64,000 nt of DNA from Coniella vitis (lineage: Eukaryota > Ascomycota > Sordariomycetes > Diaporthales > Schizoparmaceae), in NCBI GenBank assembly GCA_011317545.1, contig WUJK01000012.1, positions 89,501-153,500 of the forward strand. The letters are read 5' to 3'. The notes beneath the pieces are model-generated. The model did no database searches, was not told the origin of the DNA, and saw only the letters and a list, made by a program, of their open reading frames with translations. Shown here piece after piece: positions 1 through 12,207 of the stretch (position 1 is the stretch's first letter; every line of letters starts with the position of its first letter). A program made the position numbers and the translations under genes.

Positions 1-3000
1 TAAGGCTTAGGATAGTTCCCTTAGAAACCTTATAAGGAACGATAAATTATAGTTATCTAGAGAATACCCCTTTCTACGAATAATAATCTATTCGAAAGAC
101 TAGTAATAGAATAGTAAGCCTAGCTTATTAGGGAATACCCCTATTAGCGCGATATAAAAGGGTACGAACTACCTAACGAAACGGATATCTTGTAGAGTAA
201 TATTACGGAAATTATAGAATAATAGGAAACGCTTTATATTAGTTAGGATACTAGCGCCTAAACTATTAATAAAGAAACGAGCTTAGAATTAGAAAGCTCT
301 ACGGACGGAGATATCGATAAAGGAGATATATATTACCTTATCTATAGTATTATACTTAGAGAACTATTCCGAATAATATCTTATTAAGATAAAACCCCCC
401 TTATATAGGAAGACGTACGAATTAATTACCTCTACGAAAAATACTACTAGATCGTATAGTTTGCCTATATTATATATAATTATAGATAATACTTTAAATA
501 TAAGGTAACTAACGAATAGTTCCCTATACGCGAGATAGGATATAATATTATCGCCTACGACGACGATAATAGCGACTATTATAAAGTATTTAGAATAAGG
601 GGAAACTACGCTAGTATTAGCCTTATATATAATACCCCCTACGAATATACTATACGATAAGTAAAATAGTACTAATATACGATACCCTAGTACGCACCTT
701 ATACGTAAGGAAAAGCGCTCGATTAGTATAGAATACGCGAATAGAAGCGAAGGGAAAAGCGCGTAAAGCCCGTATATACGGAACCTATATATTATAGCTT
801 CTATAAGAGCGTAGACTATATAGAATATATAGTAGATAAAGTACGAATCTACTATATTATTAAGAATAGCGAACCCGGAGTATAGACTCCGTATACCGAA
901 GAAGAAAATTAAGCGCGCCTATAGCGATAGGCCGTAGTATATATACGATACGGAATATAATAAGCTAAAAACCTAGTATAAATAGCAGCCCTTAGAGTAT
1001 AATAAGAATAGTAGAACCTAAAAGGTAAGGATCGCTTATAAGGGATAATAAGCGATTAGGACTTACGATAAAGTCCCTCTACGCGATAGATAGCTCGACG
1101 TACGAATATTTGAAAATCGTAGTACGAATTAACGATAAATACTATATAATACTCCTAGATAGCGGAGTATAAGGAAACTTTATATCCCTAAGCGTTATTA
1201 ATAGAGAACGGATACCTTAGAAGAAGAAGATAGAACCCTATAAACTTAGTATTATAGAAGGTATAGAAATCGCTTATAGCTAAGGTATTATCGATATAAA
1301 ATCTAATTAATTACTAATTACGATCTACGGATATATAATACTAATAAACTTCGATATTACGGATACCGTATAATATAAGCTAATCTTAGATATACTATAG
1401 TTAAGAAAGGAAAATCCTCGAATCGATTAGACTAATAGTTATATTTTATAGGATAAAGCGGATACCTAAGAAGCGGTTATAATTAAAGGCGTAGGATCGG
1501 ATTTAATTACTAAGCGATATCTAGATAATAGGGGCTTAAACGAATTTATATATACCTCTAAATCGAGAAGAGCTAAAGTAATAGCTACCCTAGGATATAA
1601 TAAACCTCGATAGCTTATAGAGAAGGATCTAACGATAATTAGTACCTAATAGAATAAGGGATATAGCAGATTAGGATACGATATAATAGGATTCTATAGA
1701 TAGTAGGATATATTATTGCGATAAGCTTAAGAAGGAACTAAGTATATATAACGATATCTCCTTATAATAGTAATTATATAAGACGAAGATACGTTTAAAG
1801 ACCTCTCCGGTATACTAGAAGAGTATTAGAAGTTTATAAAACTATTTTAAGGAAAATTCGATAATAGCCTATTAGAGTATAGCCTATATAACTATAAGAT
1901 CCTACTTAAGGAAGGAGAATAACTAAAGTTCTTTCCTATCTACGGATTAGATAAGGATAAACTTAAAGTATTTAGAGAATATATCGACGAAAATCTTAAG
2001 AAAGGCTATATTAAACCCTCCTATTTATTAATAGGATACCTAATCCTATTTATATTAAAGAAAAACGGTAAACTACGATTATATATTAACTATCGGTAAC
2101 TTAACGATATTATAATTAAGAATCGGTACCCCTTACCTCTCTTTAAAGAACTTAGAGATAGACTTAGAGGAGCCTAATAGTTTATAGCCCTCGACCTTAA
2201 AGAAGGATATACGTATATTCGTATTAAACCCGGAGAAGAATAGAAAATAGCGTTTAGAATATACTACGGATATTTCGAATATCTTATTATACTATTCGGA
2301 CTTACTAACGCCCCTATATTATTCCAGGAAATAATAAACTTTATCTTACGCGAATACCTCGACTATTTTATAATCGCTTACCTAAATAATATCCTTATTT
2401 ACTTAAAGATATTCGAGGAATACTAGAAGTATATTACGATAATCCTATAAATACTCTAAGATAATAAGATTTTAGTAGAACCTACTAAATATAACTAGAA
2501 TACTTAAGAAGTTAACTACCTTAGATATACTATTATACTAGGGTATATACGAATATAGAAAGATAAAATATAGGTAGTTAGGGACTAGCCTATACCTTAG
2601 AACGTTAAGGACGTTAGAGCCTTCTTAAGCTATATTAACTTCTACCGATAATTTATTAAGAACTATAATAGTATTATAGTACTACTTACGGAACTTACGA
2701 AAAAGGATATTACCTTTAACTAGAACGAATAGGTATAGAAAGCCTTTAGTATAATTAAGGACGCCGTTATATTAGAACTAATCCTAATCGAAGTAGACTA
2801 AGATAAAGTTTTCGAAATCGAGATAAACGTATTAGATTATATACTCGGTAGATAACTCGGATAACGAGATAATAAAGGACGACTACGGATAGTTAATAAC
2901 TTTAATAAGAAGTTAAATAGATTAGAACTTAACTATAGAACGCCCGATTAGGAACTTATAATAATAATAGGAGCCTTTAGGGAATAGTAATATTACCTTA

Positions 3001-3196
3001 TCGGCGTAAAATAATAAATTCTTATATATACGGATTATAAGAATCTCTAGGTATTTACCTCGATAAAGCAGCTTAATAAACGATAAGTTAGATAATACGA
3101 ATTTCTATTAGAATTCGACTTTAAGATTATCTACTATAAAGGTAAGGAAAACAAATAAGCAAATACTCTTAGTAGACGGTTAGATTATAAGGATAG
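1..3196 (+). pseudogene. A1 pol relic, first part: protease, reverse transcriptase, RNase H
   Basis: The aspartic protease active site is readable as LLDSG with the DSG codons at 1158-1166. Reverse transcriptase follows at about 2040-2420, with recognisable blocks such as NYR.LNDIIIKNRYPLP, ALDLKEGYTYIRIKPGEE and LFGLTNAPILF. The catalytic YLDD has become YLNN at 2379-2390 (both Asp codons GAT to AAT), which would abolish polymerisation. RNase H-like sequence runs to about 3180. TAG and TAA codons occur throughout where Gln or Trp is expected. The frame is split at 3196 by element B and resumes at 10683. Confidence 0.88.
3192..3196. repeat. Target-site duplication GATAG, left of element B
   Basis: GATAG directly precedes the left B LTR and recurs directly after the right LTR at 10678-10682. 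The uninterrupted paralogue in A3, near 34710-34720, reads TATAAGGATAGTAATAG with a single GATAG. Confidence 0.95.
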
Positions 3197-3435
3197 TATC
3201 AGGGTTTTGGTGGGCAAAGTGACAGGATATAAGAAAGCATCCAATAAGCAGGATCTTAGCAGTGTTTAAGATGTGTTTTTAATAAGGTTATATTCAGAAA
3301 CTAAACTGAACTTAGTTCCTTTCTTTCTTTTTCTATATCCCAATTTCCATCCTTGACTATAAATATAATTGACTTCGCAGGGTTCCCATTGCTTTTGAGT
3401 AATATATAAGCAGGTTTCCAGTTCAGACTCTGATA
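3197..3435 (-). repeat. Element B 3' LTR (left copy)
   Basis: 239 bp beginning TATCAG and ending CTGATA; the inferred unmutated termini are TGTCAG...CTGACA, the usual TG...CA ends as an inverted repeat. It aligns without gaps to 10439-10677. By eye there are 13 differences, all transitions in a CpA/TpG context. Confidence 0.95.
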
Positions 3436-3639
3436 ATATCCCCCTTCTTGTAAGCTTCGTCCTCGAAGCTATTAAATACTAAAAGAAGTCCTTTTTATCT
3501 AACAACAGCAATTTAGGTTAAGGTACTCTAGCTGATAACTCGTTGCGTTTAAGCAGGTTATTTATAACCAAATTGCAGGTTATATGCTTGAAATCCAATT
3601 TTCTTTTATTAGCATTATGGTATAGTAGCTATACTATTG

Positions 3640-3960
3640 TTCCAAAAACAGCTTATTATTATTAAATATCGGTTCTAGGGATAATATAGTATATTATACG
3701 TTAAAGCATCTTTATTATTGCTTTATTATCCTTATTACTATATTGTTATTATCGTATTATTATCGAGGGGTTTCAAAGTATCGTTAGTAACGCCGTGATT
3801 ATAATAAAACAATAGCAATAATAATAGAATAATAATAGCAATAAAAGAGTGGTAAATAAGAATAGTTTACGCCGAGGATAATAGTAATAATAAAAGAATA
3901 ATAGCAATAGTAAAAATAGCAGTAATAGCAGTAAATAGGTAGGGTATATAGACCACCTGA
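3640..3960. repeat. AT-rich low-complexity tract inside element B
   Basis: Runs of ATTATT / AATAATAGCAAT words. The left half (about 3640-3770) is rich in TTATTATTG-type words and the right half (about 3800-3950) in their complement, giving an imperfect inverted repeat centred near 3790. No coding signal was seen. Confidence 0.6.
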
Positions 3961-4319
3961 CTATTGCGATAGCTTTACCTCTATAACTATAGAAGCTACT
4001 CTTTTTTTCCTTATTAATTTGCTTCTCTTTCCTTTTCTTTCTTCCTTTAGACCAAACTTTTAAATATTTTGTTAGTATTCCCTTTTAGTCTCCCTTTATT
4101 ACACGCTTCGTCTTCCCTACTAAAAAGCAGTTCCATCGCGCTTATTACTTTATTCCTTTCCTACGTTTTCGCAGCTAGTACGTAGTACTAATACTTTATT
4201 ATAGCAGTCGCAATATTTATTAGTTAGAGAAGTAAAAATACCTCCTAAGCGCCCCGCTAATAATAATGGAAATTAGTAAGTATTTTTTATATTCGTCTTA
4301 CGTTAAAGCACCGTTAACC

Positions 4320-5200
4320 CTACTCTTAAGCCTAGTAAACGCGCTAAAGTCGCTATAGCTATAAATAATAATAATAATAGCCCTCCAGCCCCCGCTCGAC
4401 CTATTATAGAATAGTATACGCGCTGTATTCGTATAGTAGCCAAGAAGCTAAACCATATTTACGAACCTTATCCTAGTAAGCAGCTTTTTCCTTACGTATC
4501 GGGCTAATACTAATAGTATTAGGTATTAGTACTAAATGCAAATATTACGCTAAAAACAACTAGCCTTATTATCGTATAAGTATAATTATCCGAATTTATT
4601 ATATTGCGAGAAGTATGCTAATAAGTAACCGAATAAATGCCTTTTGCCGTCTGTACGATTATATTGTCTTAGTATCCCTTTACTACCGACTAGTTGAAAG
4701 AGGCTGTTTCGAAGATTCCTCGTACTTAGTCCTATCTATTTACTACTAGTAAGGATAATAGTAGCGGTAAAAGCGTTACGAATTCGTAGGGTAATATTGG
4801 CCCTACCGTTGTTATTAGTAGTAGTAGTAATGCTAAATAGCTTACTATTACTCGCGATATAATATCGCTGCTTACTCGCGGGGTTAATATATTAGAGCGA
4901 TTAGCTAATATTAGAGAACGGTTGGTTAAGGTCGCTAATACCTATAATAACGATAAAGAGGATAATAATGATAATAATGGTAGTAATAATAATAGTAATA
5001 ACGGCGATAACGGTGCTAACGCGTAGGGTGGAGGCGGCGATAATAGCGGTAATAGCGGTGATAGCGGTAATAGCGGTAATAGCGGTGCCTAGGCTATTAT
5101 TATTAGCTATAACTAGTAAGTATATTTTACGCTGCTTAATTATTACGATACGCTATTATTTTCGCTGGTTGATTATTTAGACTAGTTTTAATTTTTCGTA
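4320..5200 (+). pseudogene. Antisense coding-like frame in the 3' region of element B
   Basis: On the strand opposite to B pol, a frame from about 4640 to 5190 stays open if TAG/TAA are read as former Gln codons. It shows a helical Leu/Arg/Glu segment (LERLANIRERLVKVANTYNN, about 4892-4950) followed by an Asn/Asp/Gly/Ser-rich linker that includes the 9-bp repeat at 5042-5086. Upstream (about 4530-4660) Cys/Tyr-rich stretches such as C.YYAKNN and YCEKYANK.PNKC suggest a decayed Cys-rich motif in a shifted frame. Function is unknown; I found no similarity to pol or gag. It could be an accessory gene or captured host sequence. A chance frame is less likely, because the blocked codons are almost all of RIP type. 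Confidence 0.45.
5042..5086 (+). repeat. Five tandem 9-bp units (AATAGCGGT)
   Basis: Five direct copies of AATAGCGGT, the third being GATAGCGGT. In the antisense frame each unit encodes Asn/Asp-Ser-Gly, a flexible low-complexity linker. The preceding 4960-5010 is an AAT-rich run. Confidence 0.9.
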
Positions 5201-5279
5201 CTTTTTTATTTTACTATTAATTGTATTTTATATTTTTAAATTATTTCTCTATTATTAATATATTAACGTAGCTCCTATA

Positions 5280-8200
5280 TATCGTTTTCGCTGCTATAAC
5301 CCTTCTATCGAATAAGAAATTAGCGTTATTTTTTAGGACCTCGATATATAAGAATTGCTTCGACTTTAAAATATTCTTTACCTTTAATATTAATTTTAGG
5401 TCGGGGCTTAGGATCGTCGCCTTCTCTGCTGATAAATTGCTTTAACGTAGAGATATAAAAAATATCGTGAACTTTATAAGCTTTTAGTAGCTCTAACCGG
5501 TATACTAATCCGTACGCTCCAACTACCTCTAATACTCGAAATAGACCAAGGTATTTATCTACTAGCTTTGCTAATAGATAGTATTATCGCAAGTTCTTTG
5601 CTAAGACTAGGATAAGTTAGTTAGGTATAAATCTTTTATCTATATGCTTTACATTATACTATTTAGTATAACTAGCTTAAGCATTACGTAAATATTACTC
5701 TATAGTAATATATTCCTCTAATAGGGCTATTATTCTCTCTATAGCGGCTAGTGCTACTATTTTTAGGTAACTAGGATAGTTAAAGGGTAAACGAGGGTTA
5801 TATCCTATTAAGGTATAAGTAGGTAATAAAGAAGTTAATAAATATAGTATATTATTATAAGTAAATTAAGCTATAGGTAAACGTTGCGTCTAATCTGCTT
5901 ATTTAATATTATAATATATACGTAAGTAAAGTTCCAAAGTTTGATTTAGGCGCTCCGTTTAACTATCCGTTTATAGATATATTACGGTACTAAGACGCCG
6001 CTTTATCGCTAAGTAATAGCAGAAAGAACTCCAAAAGGTGCTTATGAATAGGCTTCCTCTATCGGAAATGATTCCATCTGGTATTCCAAAAAATTGAAAT
6101 ATATATCGTACGACTAAGTCTACAAGTCCGCTGCTTATAAGTCGAGTTATAGTTAGTATATATAATCCATATTTTATATAACGATCTACGATAACTAGAA
6201 TTAAATTATAGGCTTTTCCGTTGCTTCCTATAGATACTAGCAATTTAGTAATAAAATCCATCGAAATTTCCTACTAAGGGCGTATAGGCACCGGTAACGC
6301 TGCTAATAAGCTATAAAGGCGGTGAGTTATAGCTTTAGCTTATTAATAAACTATATAGGTATTAATATATTATTTTATATCCTTACGTATAGAAGGCTAA
6401 AAGTAGCAGCGTTTAAGCAACTTATAAGATTTATTAAAGCCGAAATAACCTGCAGTTATATTATTATAGTATACTAATAATAATTCCCTTCGGAGTACGG
6501 GCACCTAAGGTATATAAAGTTGGTCCTTTATTATTAAGAGTCTATATTAAGTATTCTATATATTTCTTATACGGATCTTATATACTTTCTATTCGTCGGA
6601 TACTATAAATGGATCGCTTTATTATATATTCTTAACCTTAATATAGAGAGGTTTATCTAGCTATAAAGCTATTACCGTAATACGTTAAAGTTACGCGTAC
6701 GGAAGGATAGTAGGGTCGCGAGGCCTACTTCTAAGCAGGTAAACTATAGAACTAACGTATAATTTAAGCTTAGATTACGTAGTCTAATAACTCCGCTTAG
6801 AGGTCTTTAGTCTCTATCCGAGAGTATATATTATTAAAAAGTAAGCTCTCCGTCCTATATACTTTACCGCTGCTTCCAAGCAACTCAGTAATCTATACAG
6901 GATATAATTTCTGGATCTAATCTTATAGATACTACCTCCTTTATCTACTAACGAGATAATACTACTTAGGTTATCTAAAATATACTCTAAGACTACGTAT
7001 TCGTAGCTTATCTATAAACTAGAACTTATTAATCCTATAGTAGACTATACCTCTTTAGTATTTAGTTCGTTATTTCGGTAAGTCCGTTTTAATTATACTA
7101 AGTCTTTAGATACCTATATAATAAAATCGCTAGGTATACGCAGCTCCTTATCAGCTTTCGCGCTACTACGATAATCAGGACGCTATAATAGTCCGTCTAT
7201 AGGATTTAATCGACCAGGTTAATAAATAATAGTAAAGTTATAGTTGCTTAAAAGCTATAACCATCGTACTTACCTCGCTAATAGCTGTTTTTTTATTTCC
7301 TAAAAACTCCAATTTAAGTAATTAGTCTTGATAATAACTGGAGTTTATACGTATAAAAGGTATTAACGCCAGTTTAACGCTGCGTTAATAATAGCAAGTA
7401 GTTCCTAGTCTCCTACGCTATAACGGGCTTTAACTGAAGTTAACTTTTTAGAGCGAAAAGTAATTAGATACTAAACTATGTTAAATAACTATGATAAAAC
7501 AGCTCTAATAGCTTGCTAAGACGTATCTATTTCTATACGTATTAGTAAAGCAGGATTAAAATAGCGTAATAATAGAGCGATAGTAAAACGGGTATATAAC
7601 GTTCGGAATATAAGACGCTATCGGAAATTAAGAATAAAAGTACTAATATACTCGCTACGTAAAAGCTGCGTTAAAGGTATAGTAATACGAGAATAATTCC
7701 GAATAAAACGCCTATAAAAACTAGTAAAGCCTAAGAATACTTAGATATCTTTAATATATATAGGCTTAGGCTATTGCTTAATAGTAGCGATTCTACTGCG
7801 TTTTATACTAATTCCCTTAGGAGTAATAACGAAACCCAGAAATTCAACTTTTAATATATTAAATTCACATTTTTTAAGGTTAATATATAACTTCCACTTA
7901 TATAATCGTTTAAATACTCTACGAATATCTTACGTATACGTTACGGGGTCCTTACTAAAAATCAGAATATTATCGAGGTAGATAATATAAATAATATCAA
8001 TAAGCCTAACTAAAACTCGATTAATATAAGATTAAAAAGTTGCAGGAGAATTAGTTAAACCTATTAGTAAAACAAGGTACTTAAAATACCCGTATTTAGT
8101 ACGAAAAGCAGTCTTCTATTCATTACCTTCCTTAATTCGTATATAGTAATAAGCATCTTTTAAGTTAAGCTTAGTATAAATAGCAGTATATAACAATTAG

Positions 8201-9300
8201 TCTAGAACTTCTGAAATTAAGGGTAAAGGTACGCGATTCTTATATATTAGCTTATTTAAAGTACGATAATTAATATAAAGGCGTAACTCCCCGCCCTTTT
8301 TTAGTATAAAAATAATAAGAGCTCCTATAGGACTAATAGAATAGCGAATAAGACCTCTAGCCTATATTTTCTATAAGTATTCCCTAAGACTTTCCAGCTC
8401 TAACGTAGTAAGTGTATAAATAGGTCCCTATAGAGGTATCGCACCCTTTTCCAGATTAATAGTATAGTCTGAAACCGTTCGTGCTAGTAAAGGTGCATTA
8501 GGATCTATATATATAATATCCTCAAAGTCTGCGTATTCGCTAGGTAAACTAGGAATAGGTTTTTCAACTTCCTTTTCAGACAAATATAAAGGAATAGTAG
8601 GTACGCTTTATATAGCAAACATTACGCGTACGTCGCGTATTTCCTACGTAGACGCAGTAAATACTAACTTGGATATATATAGTGGCCATCTCTAATACCT
8701 AGTAGCCCAATTAATTTAAGGATTCGCAGAAATAAGCTAAGGAAAACCCAATACAATTAGGAAGGGTGCTTTTTTAATAATAGAGAAGCGATAACGCTAC
8801 GTTCTTATAACGCCTAAGGAATTAGTAACTAATAAATCTAATAAAACAGAACCTAAAGTTTTTATTAGTATACTATTAAAGGTAACCAGTAGAATACTTA
8901 GTCTAATATAAAGTTATAGAACTTATTCGAATAAATTACGTATAAGCAGGTTCTCCTCTACGCCTAAGTTAACAAGCGCTTCTTTTTCTATAAACTATAA
9001 TATTTCACTTAAAATTATATTAGCCTTAATAATTAAACGAGGATAATCCTGCCTAGCGTATTCCTAGCTAGAACTTTGCGTATAAGCTGTATCGTAGGTA
9101 ATATTCGAAATTCGTTATGATTTTGGGCATACGATTATAGTATAGCCTGCTGTTTAATAAGTTCGGTAATAAGCTTTAGGATATTTAGCAGAAGTATAGT
9201 TATCCTCCCCGTAAACGTAATAAATTCGCTACGGGTTCTATAGGTAAGTTGCTTATTGATGGCCTTATTGGTTATAATTATAATATCGAATGCTATAGTT
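5280..9300 (-). pseudogene. Element B pol relic (protease-RT-RNase H-integrase-chromodomain)
   Basis: Read right to left. Reverse transcriptase lies around 8500-7700, with the catalytic box at 7980-7969 reading YLDN (second Asp lost) followed by ILIFSKDPVT. RNase H follows. The integrase core survives as a short open stretch at 6261-5971, starting MDFITKLLVSIGS with the second acidic block SDRGSLFISTFW. A chromodomain follows near 5400-5280 (block FKVEAILIYRGPKK, then FLIR.KGYSSEND with Trp lost to a stop). The chromodomain places B among chromodomain-bearing Gypsy elements, which often target heterochromatin. Many TAA/TAG codons block translation. Confidence 0.85.
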
Positions 9301-9399
9301 ACGAGTTAGATACATTAACGTAGCGGAATCGTTAGTATTACGCTTAGGGGGTGAAGATAAGTTGATTAATAATATAGAAAGTAGCGAATTCTTGGTAGC

Positions 9400-10400
9400 T
9401 TTCTTAGGATAATAGGTTGCAATATAACCAGACTCCCTATATATAAAGCAAGTCCTACGTTCTCGCGAGGTTCGCGCAGGTTAAGGTTAACCATCTTTTT
9501 GCATTAATTCGAATTATTATGCTAAACTAATAGTAAGCTCCTATTCCTACGGTAACGTTACTTAAGAGCCGAGTATAATCCGTAACTTAGGGCGTAGCCG
9601 AGTAATAAAGGCTATAATATAAGCTGATCCTTCTAAAGGAGCTGGATTATCTAATTCGATTTTATTAAAACGTTATACGAAATCCGCAACTGCTTTATCT
9701 CGACCTTATATAAGTCGTAAAAGCTTCGAAGACGTAGTAAGTGCGCGAGTCTTAGGATTAGAGTATTATTTCTTAAGAATTTCCAAAAGATTAGGTAGGG
9801 ATATTTTCGCCTTAGTACTATTTTCCCTACGTTAACGTATAAGATAACTAACCTAATAACGTTTTGCATTATCTCTTAAATAACCGGCAGTATAATAAGA
9901 TTTATAGTCTTTGTTAATAATACTATATATCTTAAATCGATATATAAGGTTAAATTTGAAAGCTTAAAATTCTATTAGATTAGTTCCCCTGTATATTAGA
10001 TTCGGTATACTACGTAAAAGGGTAAGAGATATAGCGTTAACGGTATTTTCCAATTAAGAGGTAGATAAAGAACTATTATATCTGGAAAGAGTAGGTATAG
10101 CTCTACTTAGGGGTGATAAATTACTGCGTGGAAGTATTATAGACGAAGAAGAAACCTTATAGCTAGCTGGTAATAGGTAAATATAATCAGAGGATCCATT
10201 CTTTTACGCTAAGCGTATACGTTTAGTACGTAAGCGCTGCTTAATATCTTAGAGCTATAATAATACGTTTACTTTAGCCTCTTTACGAAGGCGTTATTTA
10301 GTTATAATAGCTGTGTTTGGAGATTCTAAGGAAATTCGCTACGTTAGCGTAGTATTAGCGCGACTAATACGAGAAGAGCGTCGGGTGGATAGTATTCTTA
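9400..10400 (-). pseudogene. Element B gag relic with mutated zinc knuckle
   Basis: The CX2CX4HX4C knuckle is at 9450-9409 and reads CFIYRESGYIATYY. The first Cys is intact; the second Cys, the His and the last Cys are all Tyr, the change expected from TGT/TGC to TAT/TAC and CAC to TAC. A 72-codon open stretch at 9869-9651 belongs to the same region but is only a fragment. The N-terminal half is not clearly readable. Confidence 0.75.
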
Positions 10401-10438
10401 TTCTTACCGGTTTATACCCTTGGAAAGGAAGTTCAGAA

Positions 10439-10677
10439 TATCAGGGTTTTAGTAGGCAAAGTGATAGGATATAAGAAAGCATCCAATAAGCAGGATCTTA
10501 GTAGTATTTAAGATATATTTTTAATAAGGTTATATTTAGAAACTAAACTGAACTTAGTTCCTTTCTTTCTTTTTCTATATCCCAATTTCCATCCTTAACT
10601 ATAAATATAATTGACTTCGCAGGGTTCCTATTGCTTTTAAGTAATGTATAAGCAGGTTTCCAGTTCAGACTCTGACA
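10439..10677 (-). repeat. Element B 5' LTR (right copy)
   Basis: 239 bp, same length as the left copy, ending CTGACA (terminal CA retained here and lost on the left). It carries 11 of the 13 RIP-type differences, so this copy was hit more heavily than the left one. Confidence 0.95.
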
Positions 10678-10682
10678 GATAG

Positions 10683-12095
10683 TAATAATAAAGACTAAGA
10701 TATTATAGTAATCTTTAAGGAAGATTCGGAAGGTAACCTTACTATATTATCTATTACTAAGGAACTTAACGTAATACTATATATCGAAGGAGAAATACCT
10801 AACCTCGATAGTATAATAATATTAGAATAAAACGATTATATTAAAAGCATTTATAGCGTACTAGTATATAGATACTAAGGAATTAGAGCAACCTATAAAA
10901 GAATCTAACGCTATTAGAACCTACTAAACCTTAAGAAACGAGTTATAGATATCGTTAATAACTACGATATATATAAACGGAATAAGATAGAACGATATAA
11001 ACCTTATAGACTACTATAACCTCTACTAATACCTATAACTATCTAGTCCTCTATTAGTCTAGACTTTATTACTAAGCTACCCCTTTTATAAAAACCCTTA
11101 ACTTAGGTATAGTATAATAGTATCTTAGTAGTAGTTTATAGATTAAGTAAGTATATATACTTCCTACTATATAAGGAAAGTAATACCGTAGAAGAACTCG
11201 TATATATATTCCTCCGTATTATTATCGCTAACTACGGAATACCTTAGGAAATTATATTAGATAGAGATAGAAAATTTATATCGAAATTCTAGATCTTACT
11301 TACTAAATACCTCGGAACGATATAATATATATCTATAGTATTTTATCCTTAGATAGACGGATAAACGGAATATACTAACTAGATTATAGAATAATATCTA
11401 TAATACTATGTTAATTACGAATAAGATAATTAGGTCGAACTCTTACCTATAGTATAATTCGCTTATAATAGCGTAGATACGATAAATATAGGAAAATCAC
11501 TATTCTTCCTACTCTACGGATATAACCCTATAGTATACTACGAAATACTACTAGGTAGAAACGTAGAAACGGTAGATTAATACGCTAGAAGAATTAAGTA
11601 ATTATACGAAGATACTCGATATATATTTTAGGATATTAAAAAACGAATAACGAAATACGCTAATTAGAGAAGGATTAAGGGATTAATCCTATAGAAGGGA
11701 GATAAAGTTTACCTTAACTATAAAAATATTAAAACTATTAAACCTAGCGATAAACTCGATTATAAAAAACTCGAACCTTATAAAATTATATAATAGATTT
11801 TACTAGTTAACTATAAATTAGAAATCCTATATATACGTTTATACCTAATCTTCTATATTTTACTTCTAGAACTAGTACTAGTAGACGTAGAACTTTCGTA
11901 TAATATAGATATTATCGAACTAAAATAGGTATAATACAAAGTTAAATAGATTCTTAACTTATATAAACGCGGATACGGAAAATAATATCTTATTAAGTGG
12001 AAAAATTACGATAATTCGGAAAATATATAGGAACCCCTAAAGAATATCTACTAAGATCTAATTAGGGAATACGAAAATTAGTAAGTAACTTAATA
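10683..12095 (+). pseudogene. A1 pol relic, second part: integrase and chromodomain
   Basis: Continues the frame broken at 3196. Integrase core blocks are readable: SLDFITKLPLL near 11060, LDRDRKFISKF near 11260, then the DG.TEYTN.I.E block. The three acidic residues of the DDE triad are still encoded. Near 11930-12060 a chromodomain ends the protein, with YLIKWKNYDNSEN retaining its Trp. Stops occur at former Gln/Trp codons. In A3 and A5 the same region is followed by a tRNA-like segment that A1 lacks. Confidence 0.83.
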
Positions 12096-12207
12096 ATAGA
12101 TAAAAATAGGGAATTTACTAACGATTAGATAGGCCTCCTTTATTAAAAGCGCTAGCTAGATCTAATAACCTATTAAACTCTATAGTCGACTAGTTTATAA
12201 TCCTAAA

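Larger units (their letters stand above)
3197..10677 (-). mobile_element. Complete Ty3/Gypsy chromodomain element, family B (7481 bp)
   Basis: A second LTR retrotransposon family inserted in reverse into the pol gene of A1. It has 239-bp LTRs, a 5-bp target duplication, and on the minus strand gag with a zinc knuckle, reverse transcriptase, integrase and chromodomain. The purine-rich tract expected before the 3' LTR is visible on the minus strand, as the complement of ATCCCCCTTCTTG at 3438-3450. RIP is milder than in the host element, so CA and TG survive in many places, including most of the LTRs. The 3' 1.8 kb (3436 to about 5270) is not pol and holds an antisense frame. Confidence 0.95.

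Noticed and set aside
5042..5086. CRISPR-like array
   Set aside because: Five contiguous 9-bp units without spacers in a fungal retroelement; a simple tandem repeat.
4968..5180. 70-residue open frame rich in Ile/Val/Ala
   Set aside because: It is the wrong frame of the AAT and 9-bp repeats; the adjacent frame gives the more plausible Asn/Ser/Gly-rich product.
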